From Nocardioides sambongensis (lineage in GTDB: Bacteria; Actinomycetota; Actinomycetes; Propionibacteriales; Nocardioidaceae): DNA of 64,000 nucleotides. A model generated the notes under the pieces. That model had not been told where the DNA came from and made no database searches. It saw only the letters and a list, made by a program, of their open reading frames with translations. Position 1 is the stretch's first letter, and each line of letters begins with the position of its first letter. The position numbers and the translations under genes were made by a program. This document shows, in pieces, positions 1 to 7,303 of the stretch. The stretch lies in contig NZ_CP041091.1 of the NCBI RefSeq assembly GCF_006494815.1, positions 558,001 to 622,000 of the forward strand, in the 5' to 3' direction.

Positions 1-705
1 GTGCTGGTCTCACTGATGAAGGGCATCGAGCTCGGCACCGGCAAGCGGATGTCGGAGGTGATCGCGGAGGTCGGTGGCATCGGGCCCGAGCGCGTCGCCG
101 TCGTCAGCGGTCCCAACCTGGCTCGCGAGATCGCCCGCCGGGAGCCCGCCGCATCGGTGGTGGCCTGTGCCGACGAGGACGTCGCGGTCCGGCTGCAGCG
201 GCGCTGCCACTCCCCGGCCTTCCGTCCCTACTCCAGCGTCGACGTGCTCGGCTGCGAGCTCGGCGGCGCCTACAAGAACGTGGTGGCGCTCTGCGTCGGG
301 ATGGCCGTCGGACTCGGGTTCGGAGACAACACCACGGCCTCTCTGATCACCCGGGGCCTGGCCGAGACCGCGCGCCTGGCCATGCGGATGGGCGCCAACC
401 CGCTCACCCTGATGGGACTCGCCGGCCTCGGCGACCTGGTCGCGACCTGCTCCTCGCCGCTGTCGCGCAACCGGACCTTCGGCGAACGGTTGGGCAAGGG
501 CGAGACGGTCGAGGAGATCTACGCCTCGACCCGCCAGGTGGCCGAGGGGGCGAAGTCGTGCTCGTCGATCCGGGCGGTCGCCGAGCAGGCGGGGATCGAC
601 GCGCCGATCGCGCAGCACGTCGACGACGTCGTCGCAGGACGCCTGAGCACCGGCGAGATGATGGAGCGGTTCATCGCGCGCGACACCAAGGCCGAGCTGG
701 GCTGA
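1..705 (+). CDS. gpsA: glycerol-3-phosphate dehydrogenase [NAD(P)+], 3' part
   Basis: GpsA reduces dihydroxyacetone phosphate to sn-glycerol 3-phosphate, the backbone of membrane phospholipids. Only the last 234 residues are inside the window; the N-terminal Rossmann glycine loop lies upstream of base 1, so the GTG at position 1 is just the first in-frame codon and not a start. Visible are the end of the cofactor domain (SLMKGIE), SGPNLA, the catalytic-lysine helix GGAYKNVVAL, the GLGDL/TC segment and SRNRTFG of the C-terminal substrate domain. These match the family closely. It reads toward, and converges with, the transsulfuration gene 29 bp away. Confidence 0.95.
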   Translation: MLVSLMKGIELGTGKRMSEVIAEVGGIGPERVAVVSGPNLAREIARREPAASVVACADEDVAVRLQRRCHSPAFRPYSSVDVLGCELGGAYKNVVALCVGMAVGLGFGDNTTASLITRGLAETARLAMRMGANPLTLMGLAGLGDLVATCSSPLSRNRTFGERLGKGETVEEIYASTRQVAEGAKSCSSIRAVAEQAGIDAPIAQHVDDVVAGRLSTGEMMERFIARDTKAELG

Positions 706-734
706 TCCTGGTCCTGGGCTGACCGCGTCGGCGC

Positions 735-1859
735 TCAGCGCGGCAGCTGGTCCAGCGCCTGCGCCAGGTCCGCCCAGAGGTCCTCGACGTCCTCGATCCC
801 GACCGACATCCGCACCAGGCCCTCGGGGATGGTCGAGGCCTCGGTCTTCCACCGCCGCCTGCGCTCGAAGGTCGACTCGACGCCACCGAGTGAGGTGGCG
901 TGGACCCACAGCGCCGTGCTGCGCACCAGCAGGTCGGCATGGTCGGCGGAGGCCAGCACCGGGGCCAGGATCGCCCCCATCCCGGGGTAGCGGACCTCCT
1001 CGATCGCCGGGTGATCGGCGAGCCGGCGGGCGAGCTCCTGCGCGTTCTGCTGAGCACGCTCCAGTCGCACCGGCAGCGTGCGCAGCCCGCGCAGCGCGAG
1101 CCACACCTCGAACGGGCCGGCCGAGTTGCCGACCATGTCCCGACGTGCCTTGAGAGCGCCGTAGATCTCATCGTCGTCGGTGACCAGCGCGCCGAGCAGG
1201 ACGTCGCTGTGCCCGGCGATGTACTTCGTCGCCGAGTGCAGCACGATGTCCGCGCCGAGCTCGAGCGGCTTCTGGAGCAGCGGTGTCGCGAAGGTGTTGT
1301 CCACGACCACCCGTACGCCGAGCTCACGGGCCGCCGCGGCGAGGCGGGGGATGTCGGCGACCTCGAGCGCGGGGTTGGTGGGGGACTCGATCCACAGCAA
1401 CGCGGTGTCCTCGTCCTCGGTCATCGCGGCGATCACCGCGTCGGTGTCGGAGATGTCGACCAGCGTCGAACGGAGCCGGCCGCGCATCTCGGCGTCCCCG
1501 AGCGCCACCAGGGAGCCCTGGTAGGCGTGGCGCGGCGCGATCACGGTGCCGCCGTCGCCGACCAGGTCGAGCAGCAGGCTGGCGGCCGCCATGCCCGAGC
1601 CGAAGGTCAGCGCCCGGCCACCCTCGAGCGCGCCCAGCGCCTCCTCGAAGGCGTCCCAGGTCGGGTTGCCGTAGCGCCCGTACTCCAGGTCTCCGGCGGC
1701 CACGTACGTCGACGCCATCGTGATCGGGGTGTTCAGCGGCTGGTCCGGGACGTGGCGCGGACGGCCGGCGGTGACCGCGACGGTGTTGGGCCGCAGGCCG
1801 TGATCGCGCTCGGTCGCGGGGGAGACGGACCGGGCGGTGTGGGGCGTCGGATCGGTCAT
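735..1859 (-). CDS. PLP-dependent transsulfuration enzyme (cystathionine gamma-synthase/lyase type)
   Basis: A 374-residue Cys/Met-metabolism PLP enzyme of fold type I, about the usual family length. The cofactor lysine sits in SATKYIAGHSD near residue 210; the N-terminal STYV and GRYGNPT segments, and VDNTFATP before the lysine, are also typical. The family converts O-acyl-homoserine plus cysteine to cystathionine, or cleaves cystathionine; sequence alone does not decide which. The open frame continues far upstream, but that part is antisense to ddl. I place the start at the ATG ending at 1859 because a TACCGT element lies 6 nt upstream, fitting a leaderless transcript. Divergent from ddl with only 24 bp between the start codons. 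Confidence 0.9.
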   Translation of the reverse strand: MTDPTPHTARSVSPATERDHGLRPNTVAVTAGRPRHVPDQPLNTPITMASTYVAAGDLEYGRYGNPTWDAFEEALGALEGGRALTFGSGMAAASLLLDLVGDGGTVIAPRHAYQGSLVALGDAEMRGRLRSTLVDISDTDAVIAAMTEDEDTALLWIESPTNPALEVADIPRLAAAARELGVRVVVDNTFATPLLQKPLELGADIVLHSATKYIAGHSDVLLGALVTDDDEIYGALKARRDMVGNSAGPFEVWLALRGLRTLPVRLERAQQNAQELARRLADHPAIEEVRYPGMGAILAPVLASADHADLLVRSTALWVHATSLGGVESTFERRRRWKTEASTIPEGLVRMSVGIEDVEDLWADLAQALDQLPR

Positions 1860-1865
1860 GGCACA

Positions 1866-1875
1866 ACGGTAGGGT
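1866..1875. promoter_or_regulatory. overlapping divergent -10 elements
   Basis: Within the 24-bp gap between two divergent start codons, the plus strand has TAGGGT at 1870-1875, 8 nt before the ddl ATG, and the minus strand has TACCGT (1871-1866), 6 nt before the transsulfuration gene ATG. They share two base pairs. Both spacings suit leaderless transcription, so the two promoters should compete for polymerase. Function is inferred from the motif and spacing only. Confidence 0.55.
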
Positions 1876-1883
1876 CTACCGCG

Positions 1884-3020
1884 ATGAACGAGACCACCGG
1901 ACCGACACCGGACCAGCGCACCCGGGTGGCGGTGGTGTTCGGCGGCCGCTCCACCGAGCACGCGATCTCCTGCGTCACCGCCGGGAGCGTGCTGACCGCG
2001 CTCGATCGCGACAAGTACGACGTGATCCCGATCGGCATCGCCGCCGACGGCCGTTGGGTGCTGGAGGCCGACGACCCGGAGCGGCTGCGGATCAGCAGCC
2101 CCCAGGAGCTGCCGGCGGTCGACGCCGGTCGCGCCGGAGTGACCCTGGCCCGGACCGAGACCGGTGCCGGGCTGGTGGTGAGCGAGCCGTCGTCGCCACC
2201 CCGCGAGCTCGGGGACGTCGACGTGGTGCTGCCGCTGCTGCACGGGCCGTGGGGCGAGGACGGCACCCTCCAGGGCATGCTCGAGATGGCCGGCGTCCGC
2301 TACGTCGGCGCCGGCGTGCTGGCCTCGGCGGTGAGTATGGACAAGGCCTACATGAAGGTGGTGCTCGCGGACGCCGGCCTGCCGGTGATGCCGTCCTTCA
2401 TCGTGACGGCACGGGAGTGGGCGACCGACCGCGACGCGGCGTTGACCCGGGTCGAGCCGCTCGGCTACCCGCTCTTCGTCAAGCCCGCCCGCGGTGGCTC
2501 CAGCATCGGGATCGGCAAGGCCCACGACCGCGACGGGCTGACCGTCGCGATCGAGGAGGCGCTGCGGCACGACCCGAAGGTGCTGGTCGAGGTCAGCGCG
2601 GAGGGCGCCCGCGAGATCGAGTGCGGGGTGCTGGAGTCGCTGGACGGTGGCGTGGAGACCAGTGTCCCGGCCGAGATCCGGATCTCCGGGGACCACGAGT
2701 TCTACGACTTCGAGGCCAAGTACCTGCCCGAGGAGCACACCGAGCTCGACGTACCGGCCAGGTTGCCCGACGACGTCGCGACCCGGATGCGGGAGCTGGC
2801 CGCCGAGGCGTTCCGCGCGGTGGGCTGCGAGGGTCTGGCCCGGGTCGACTTCTTCCTGCTCCCCGATGGCCGCCTGGTGGTCAACGAGCTCAACACGATG
2901 CCCGGCTTCACGCCGCTGTCGATGTTCCCGCGGATGTGGGCCGCCTCCGGACTCGAGTACGGCGCCCTCGTCGACCGCCTGCTCCAGCTGGCACTCCAGC
3001 GCGGCACCGGCCTGCGCTGA
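1884..3020 (+). CDS. ddl: D-alanine--D-alanine ligase
   Basis: A 378-residue ATP-grasp ligase that joins two D-alanines for the peptidoglycan stem peptide, in the cytoplasm. Seen in order: VVFGGRSTEH at the N-terminus, LHGPWGEDG near residue 122, the ATP-grasp lysine and loop FVKPARGGSSIG near 200-215, DFEAKY in the substrate-loop region, and the Mg-binding end ARVDFF...ELNTMPGFT. All key positions look intact. The ATG at 1884 is chosen because it starts just before the conserved domain and follows a -10-like TAGGGT by 8 nt. A gpsA-ddl-thiL neighbourhood is common in actinobacteria. Confidence 0.95.
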   Translation: MNETTGPTPDQRTRVAVVFGGRSTEHAISCVTAGSVLTALDRDKYDVIPIGIAADGRWVLEADDPERLRISSPQELPAVDAGRAGVTLARTETGAGLVVSEPSSPPRELGDVDVVLPLLHGPWGEDGTLQGMLEMAGVRYVGAGVLASAVSMDKAYMKVVLADAGLPVMPSFIVTAREWATDRDAALTRVEPLGYPLFVKPARGGSSIGIGKAHDRDGLTVAIEEALRHDPKVLVEVSAEGAREIECGVLESLDGGVETSVPAEIRISGDHEFYDFEAKYLPEEHTELDVPARLPDDVATRMRELAAEAFRAVGCEGLARVDFFLLPDGRLVVNELNTMPGFTPLSMFPRMWAASGLEYGALVDRLLQLALQRGTGLR

Positions 3021-3023
3021 CTC

Positions 3024-3111
3024 GTCGAGAGGTCACCCGCCACCCGCCGAGAGGTCGGTGGGGGACTGCCGAGAGGTCACCCGGGGATCGCCGAGTGGCC
3101 GGCGTGCGTCA
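3024..3111. repeat. 22-nt tandem repeat, three copies plus a degenerate fourth
   Basis: Units start at 3024, 3046, 3068 and 3090, each exactly 22 nt. The first 10-12 bases are nearly constant (GCCGAGAGGTC, with GTCGAGAGGTC in unit 1 and GCCGAGTGGCC in unit 4); the following half alternates between CACCCG-like and GGTGGG-like sequence. It fills most of the convergent ddl/DUF3515 gap. No protein is coded. It may be a regulatory or terminator remnant or a genome-specific repeat family; I cannot tell. Confidence 0.6.
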
Positions 3112-3156
3112 CGAGATGACCACTCGAACGGTCCTGACTGACGCCTCGGCGATGGA

Positions 3157-3681
3157 TCAGGCGCCGAGGCCGTCGCCGCACGGCTCCACGAGCTCGGCGT
3201 GCTCGGCCACCAGCGGTGCCAGCTTCGCCATCGCGGCCGCACCGGCGTTGGGCCGCAGCTCGGCGGGGACCTGGATCTCCACGCGGGGCCGGTAGCCGGC
3301 GGCGGTGATGGTGAGGTCCAGCTCGTCGTCGCCGTACTGCTCGTCGGGGATGTACCACCCGACGTCGTTGACGAGCTCGCAGGCCGAGGCCTTGCTGAAG
3401 CCGTCCGGGGCGGCGACACCGCAGGTGACCACGATGGCCGGGTCGCCGTAGGCGGCGCCGGGCGCATCGGTGGGTTCGCTCTCCACCCGCGCCTGCTCGG
3501 CGAGGGTCTCGGGCAGGTCGTCGGTGAAGGCCGCGCAGGCGGCGGCGTCCGCCTCGTCCATCTCGGGTACGTCGATCTCGACCGGGCCGCCGCAGCCGGT
3601 GACAGTCAGGGCCAGCGCGACGGCACCGAGGCCGACGGCGAAGCGCCGGCGACCGCTGCCGGCCTCAGATGTGGACGACAG
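3157..3681 (-). CDS. DUF3515-type lipoprotein
   Basis: A small exported protein of the actinobacterial DUF3515 type. It has a positive start (RRR), a hydrophobic stretch and the lipobox LTVTGC, so it should be lipid-anchored to the outer face of the membrane. The mature part has three more cysteines. Function is unknown. There is no in-frame ATG, GTG or TTG between the lipoprotein signal and the far upstream frame inside the neighbouring Lrp gene; the only sensible initiator is the CTG at 3681-3679, overlapping that gene by 17 nt, which suggests translational coupling. The start is therefore tentative; the body of the gene is firm. Confidence 0.75.
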   Translation of the reverse strand: MSSTSEAGSGRRRFAVGLGAVALALTVTGCGGPVEIDVPEMDEADAAACAAFTDDLPETLAEQARVESEPTDAPGAAYGDPAIVVTCGVAAPDGFSKASACELVNDVGWYIPDEQYGDDELDLTITAAGYRPRVEIQVPAELRPNAGAAAMAKLAPLVAEHAELVEPCGDGLGA

Positions 3682-3901
3682 GGCAGGTGAGGGTCCGGGT
3701 GATGCCCTCGAGGTTCTGCACCTTCGAGACCACCAGCTGGCCCAGCTCGTCGACGTTGCGCGCCTCCGCGCGGACGATGACGTCGTAGGGACCGGTGACG
3801 TCCTCGGCGAGAGCGACGCCGGGGATCTGGCCGACCTCACGGGCGACCTCGGCAGCCTTGCCGACATCGGTCTGGATCAGGATGTAGGCCTGCACGACCA
3901 T
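3665..3901 (-). CDS. Lrp/AsnC ligand-binding (RAM) domain protein
   Basis: A 78-residue stand-alone RAM domain, the effector-binding half of Lrp/AsnC regulators without the DNA-binding helix-turn-helix. Such SraA-like proteins bind amino acids as oligomers and may modulate full-length Lrp proteins. The fold signature is clear: MVVQAYILIQT strand, GVALAEDVTGPYDVIV, then the closing TLTCPVVHI. The ATG at 3901 has a GAGGAG ribosome site 7 nt upstream; the longer frame is rejected because it reads into untranslated sequence before thiL. It overlaps the DUF3515 gene, with which it is probably co-transcribed. Confidence 0.85.
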   Translation of the reverse strand: MVVQAYILIQTDVGKAAEVAREVGQIPGVALAEDVTGPYDVIVRAEARNVDELGQLVVSKVQNLEGITRTLTCPVVHI

Positions 3902-4080
3902 GGCGCGCTCCTCACGTGGATGGTTCGGTCCTCGCAACCTACCCCCGCGCGTCCGGGCGTGCACAACCCGCGCACGTCGGCGGCGGCCGCGACGACCGTG
4001 GCGCATCCCACCCGGGCCCGACACCCTGGACGGGTGCAGCGTTTTGCCTCCCGGCTGGCCCGCTCTGGTGGGATGGGGGC

Positions 4081-5076
4081 ATGAACGACGCCGTGCCGAC
4101 CGAGCCGACCGATCCGACGAACGCGACCCTGGCCGACCTCGGCGAGTTCGGCCTGATCGGGCGGATCAGCGAGCTCGTCGCCCGTCTCGCGCCGGGGGAG
4201 GACGTGCTGGTCGGACCCGGCGACGACGCCGCGGTGCTGAGGGTGCGCAAGGGGCACGTGGTCGTCTCCACCGACATGGTCGTCGAAGGGCGGCACTTCC
4301 GCAGCGAGTGGGTCGACGCGTACGACGTCGGCCGCCGCGCCGCCGCGCAGAACCTCTCCGACATCAACGCCATGGGGGGCCGCGCGCAGTGGCTCACGGT
4401 CGGACTGGCGGCGCCCGCCGACCTGCCGGCCAGCTGGGCCCTCGACTTCACCCGCGGGTTCGCCGAGGAGGCGGCACTCGTCGGCGCGGGGGTGGTCGGC
4501 GGCGACATCACCTCGTCGGACAGGATCGTGGTCGCGGTGACCGTGATCGGCGCCTGCACGATCTCCCCGGTGTTGCGCACCGGCGCACAACCCGGTGACC
4601 GCGTGGCGCTCTGCGGCCGTCAGGGCTGGGCGGCCGGAGGGCTCACGGTGCTCGGTCGCGGCTTCCGCTCGCCGCGGGTCCTGGTCGAGGCCTACCGACG
4701 CCCCGAGCCGCCCTACGACGCGGGCCAGGCGGCCGCCGAGCTCGGTGCGAGCGCGATGATCGACATCTCCGACGGGCTGGTCGCCGACGCCACCCACCTG
4801 GCCGAGGCGTCCGGGGTGGCGCTGGACCTCCGCTCCGCGGCGTTCGACGTACCGGAGCCGTTGGTCGCGGTCGGCGCCGCGATCGGTGCGGACCCGATCC
4901 AGTTCGTGCTCGGCGGCGGCGACGACCACTGCCTGGTGGCCACGTTCCCGAGCTCCGTGGACCTGCCCGAGGGCTGGCGGGAGGTGGGCAGCGTGGTGGA
5001 GGCCGGGCTCGACGGTGCGGTGGTCACCGTGGACGGTGCCCCCTACGACGGTCCCGCGGGCTGGACGCACTTCTGA
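4081..5076 (+). CDS. thiL: thiamine-monophosphate kinase
   Basis: ThiL phosphorylates thiamine monophosphate to the active cofactor thiamine diphosphate. The 331-residue protein shows the PurM-like kinase motifs: GPGDDAAV near residue 45, STDMVVEGRHF near 62, QNLSDINAMGG near 85, GGDITSSD near 140 and DISDGL near 230. The late motif reads GGGDDH where most homologues have a glutamate as the fourth residue (GGED); aspartate keeps the charge. The ATG at 4081 directly precedes the conserved region. It converges on rpmB across a strong hairpin. Confidence 0.95.
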   Translation: MNDAVPTEPTDPTNATLADLGEFGLIGRISELVARLAPGEDVLVGPGDDAAVLRVRKGHVVVSTDMVVEGRHFRSEWVDAYDVGRRAAAQNLSDINAMGGRAQWLTVGLAAPADLPASWALDFTRGFAEEAALVGAGVVGGDITSSDRIVVAVTVIGACTISPVLRTGAQPGDRVALCGRQGWAAGGLTVLGRGFRSPRVLVEAYRRPEPPYDAGQAAAELGASAMIDISDGLVADATHLAEASGVALDLRSAAFDVPEPLVAVGAAIGADPIQFVLGGGDDHCLVATFPSSVDLPEGWREVGSVVEAGLDGAVVTVDGAPYDGPAGWTHF

Positions 5077-5084
5077 GCAAAAAA

Positions 5085-5130
5085 GAGTCGGCAGAAGCCC
5101 GCACGCGAGCGTGCGAGCCTCTGCCGACTC
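5085..5130 (-). terminator. intrinsic terminator of rpmB (shared hairpin with thiL)
   Basis: A near-perfect inverted repeat, GAGTCGGCAGA...TCTGCCGACTC outside and GCACGC/GCGTGC inside. Read on the minus strand the stem is followed by six T residues (AAAAAA at 5079-5084 on the plus strand), the canonical form. On the plus strand there is no T run, so it serves mainly rpmB, though the hairpin can also end thiL messages. Confidence 0.85.
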
Positions 5131-5148
5131 GGCGTCAGCGGGGTCGGC

Positions 5149-5334
5149 TCAGCGGCTGACCTTGCCGGCCTTGAGGCAGCCGGTGCAGACGTTGAGGCGC
5201 TTGGGGGTGCCGTTGACGACGGCACGGACGCGCTGGATGTTCGGGTTGAAGCGACGCTTCGTGATCTTGCGCGACCACGGCCGGTTGTTACCGAACGCCG
5301 GCTTCTTGTCGCAGATGTCGCACACGGCGGCCAC
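5149..5334 (-). CDS. rpmB: 50S ribosomal protein L28
   Basis: A 61-residue L28. It keeps two CxxC pairs, VCDIC near the start and VCTGC near the end, so this is the zinc-binding (C+) form, together with the basic core KRRFNPNIQ. Start is a GTG at 5334 with AGGAG 5 nt upstream. Many actinobacteria carry C+ and C- copies switched by zinc (Zur); no Zur box was recognised here and no second copy is in the window. It is transcribed alone, divergent from the DAK2 gene, and ends in the shared hairpin. Confidence 0.93.
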   Translation of the reverse strand: MAAVCDICDKKPAFGNNRPWSRKITKRRFNPNIQRVRAVVNGTPKRLNVCTGCLKAGKVSR

Positions 5335-5541
5335 GGTGACTCCTAGCGGATGACGGTTGAATCAAGTCGGACGTCCGGGACCCACCGAGCGGGTGCTCGG
5401 GTGAGCGGGAGGGCGACGCGAAACGTGTGCGCACCCAACCTGCTCCGGACAACCGGAACAGAATATCCGACCGGGTGACCTTCGCCGAAATCGCGGACCT
5501 CGCGTGCTGCCGCGCTGCGTCGCCGACCGGCGGAACGAGGC

Positions 5542-5547
5542 TAGGGT
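5542..5547 (+). promoter_or_regulatory. -10 element TAGGGT of the DAK2 gene
   Basis: TAGGGT lies 7 nt before the ATG at 5555, leaving no room for a Shine-Dalgarno site. This fits a leaderless transcript. Confidence 0.45.
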
Positions 5548-5554
5548 TGACCCG

Positions 5555-7303
5555 ATGGAAGCACCGAAGGGCGAGGGCGCGGACGCCCACCACGTCGCCG
5601 GGTCCACGCCGGGGCAGGGGGTCGCCACCGAGCCGGGCCGGTTGGCCGTGGCCAGTGTGCTGCGCTTCGTCGACATCGCGGTGGACGCGCTCGCCGTGGC
5701 TCGCGAGGAGATCGACGCCCTCAACGTCTACCCGGTGCCCGACGGGGACACGGGCACGAACATGTACCTGACGATCGCCGCCGCCCGCGACGCGATCCGC
5801 GACGCGGCGGACCGGCCCGCCGACGAGGCGCTGGCCACGTTCGCCCGGGGCGCGCTGCTCGGCGCCCGGGGCAACTCGGGCGTGATCCTCAGCGAGATGC
5901 TCGGCGCGCTGGCCCGGCGCCTCGCGCGGGCCGGCGCCGAGGACCGGTTCGCGATGGTGGTCGCGGAGGGTCTGGCCGAGGCCACGACCGCGTGCTACGC
6001 CGCCGTCGGCGAGCCGGTCGAGGGGACGATGCTCACGGTGCTGCGGGTGGCCGCGGACGCAGCGATGGAGGCCGGTGCGCGGTCGTCGAGCCACACCCGG
6101 GACGTCTTCATCGCGGCTGCCGCCGCGGCACGTGAGGCGCTCGCGCGCACCCCCGATCAGCTCGAGGTGCTCGCCCGCGCCGGCGTCGTGGACGCCGGTG
6201 GCCGTGGGCTCTGCGTGCTCCTCGATGCCGCGGAGCGGGTCTTCACCGGCCGCCGGGTGATCAGTGTGCCCCCGTCGATCGGTCGCCGAGCGACGGCGCC
6301 GGTCCCGGTCCCGGTGCCGACCCCGGCGCCGGACAGCTCCGGGCCGGCCGAGGGCGACCTGTGCGCCGACGGGCCCGCCTACGAGGTGATGTACCTGCTG
6401 GAGACGGACGACGACCGGGTGGCGCAGTTGCGGACCGAGCTGGGCCGGATCGGTGACTCGGTGGTCGTGGTCGGCAGGGAGGGGCTCTGGAACGTCCACG
6501 TGCACACCGACGACGTGGGTGCGGCGATCGAGGCGGCCCTGGACATCGGGCGGCCCAGCCGGATCCGGGTCACCCACTTCGCCGAGCAGGTGGCCGGGCC
6601 GCCGCACGAACGTCCGACCGAGAGCCTGCCGCGGGCCGTGGTGGCGGTCGCGGCCGGTCCGGGACTGGCCCGCCTGTTCGAGAGCGCGGGCGCAGTCGTG
6701 GTGCCCGCGACCCCGACCCGCCGTCCCTCCACCGGCGAGCTGCTGACCGCGATCGCCGCCTCGGGGGCGCGGGAGGTCGTGGTGCTGCCCAACGACGACA
6801 ACACGATCCGTGCGGCGCAGGCGGCGGCGACCACGGCCGAGACCGATGACCAGGGGCCGTCCGGGATCCGGGTCGCAGTCATCCCCACCCACGCCCAGGT
6901 CGAGGGGCTGGCCGCACTCGCCGTACACGATCTGGACAGCAGCTTCGAGCACGACGTCACCGAGATGACCGCCACGGCCCGGCACGTGCGCCACGGCGCC
7001 GTCACGGTCGCCGCGCGGGAGGCGATGACGATGGCCGGACCCTGCGTGCCCGGGGACGTGCTCGGGGTGATCGCGGGCGACTTCGCGGTGGTCGGCGACG
7101 ACCAGGGCGAGGTCGCCGTGGAGGTGCTGCGCCGGTTGCTGGCCGCCGGTGGCGAGCTGGTCACCCTGGTCGGTGGCGAGGATGGCGGCGACGCCCTCGT
7201 CGCGCAGGTGGCCGCCTGGGTGGAGGAGCACCACCCCCACGTGGACGTGATGTCGTACGACGGCGGGCAGGACCGCTACCCGCTGCTGCTGTCGGTCGAG
7301 TGA
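5555..7303 (+). CDS. DAK2-domain fatty acid kinase-like protein (FakA/YloV type)
   Basis: A 582-residue protein with the nucleotide-binding DAK2 domain first: YPVPDGDTGTNM at 59-70, GARGNSGVILSE near 105, VDAGGRGL near 205. A proline/valine linker follows, then the FakA middle and C-terminal domains. FakA phosphorylates fatty acids bound to a DegV-type partner (FakB) so that they enter phospholipid synthesis; no degV gene is in the window, so the partner would be elsewhere. The ATG at 5555 follows a -10 by 7 nt. Its stop overlaps the recG start by 4 nt (GTGA), a pairing conserved in many actinobacteria. Confidence 0.88.
   Translation: MEAPKGEGADAHHVAGSTPGQGVATEPGRLAVASVLRFVDIAVDALAVAREEIDALNVYPVPDGDTGTNMYLTIAAARDAIRDAADRPADEALATFARGALLGARGNSGVILSEMLGALARRLARAGAEDRFAMVVAEGLAEATTACYAAVGEPVEGTMLTVLRVAADAAMEAGARSSSHTRDVFIAAAAAAREALARTPDQLEVLARAGVVDAGGRGLCVLLDAAERVFTGRRVISVPPSIGRRATAPVPVPVPTPAPDSSGPAEGDLCADGPAYEVMYLLETDDDRVAQLRTELGRIGDSVVVVGREGLWNVHVHTDDVGAAIEAALDIGRPSRIRVTHFAEQVAGPPHERPTESLPRAVVAVAAGPGLARLFESAGAVVVPATPTRRPSTGELLTAIAASGAREVVVLPNDDNTIRAAQAAATTAETDDQGPSGIRVAVIPTHAQVEGLAALAVHDLDSSFEHDVTEMTATARHVRHGAVTVAAREAMTMAGPCVPGDVLGVIAGDFAVVGDDQGEVAVEVLRRLLAAGGELVTLVGGEDGGDALVAQVAAWVEEHHPHVDVMSYDGGQDRYPLLLSVE

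Noticed and set aside
735..2738. A 667-residue form of the transsulfuration enzyme
   Set aside because: The extra N-terminal 290 residues are antisense to ddl and have no motifs; the 374-residue form matches the family length.
3024..3111. The 22-nt tandem array considered as a CRISPR array
   Set aside because: Units abut with no spacers of uniform length and no cas gene is present.
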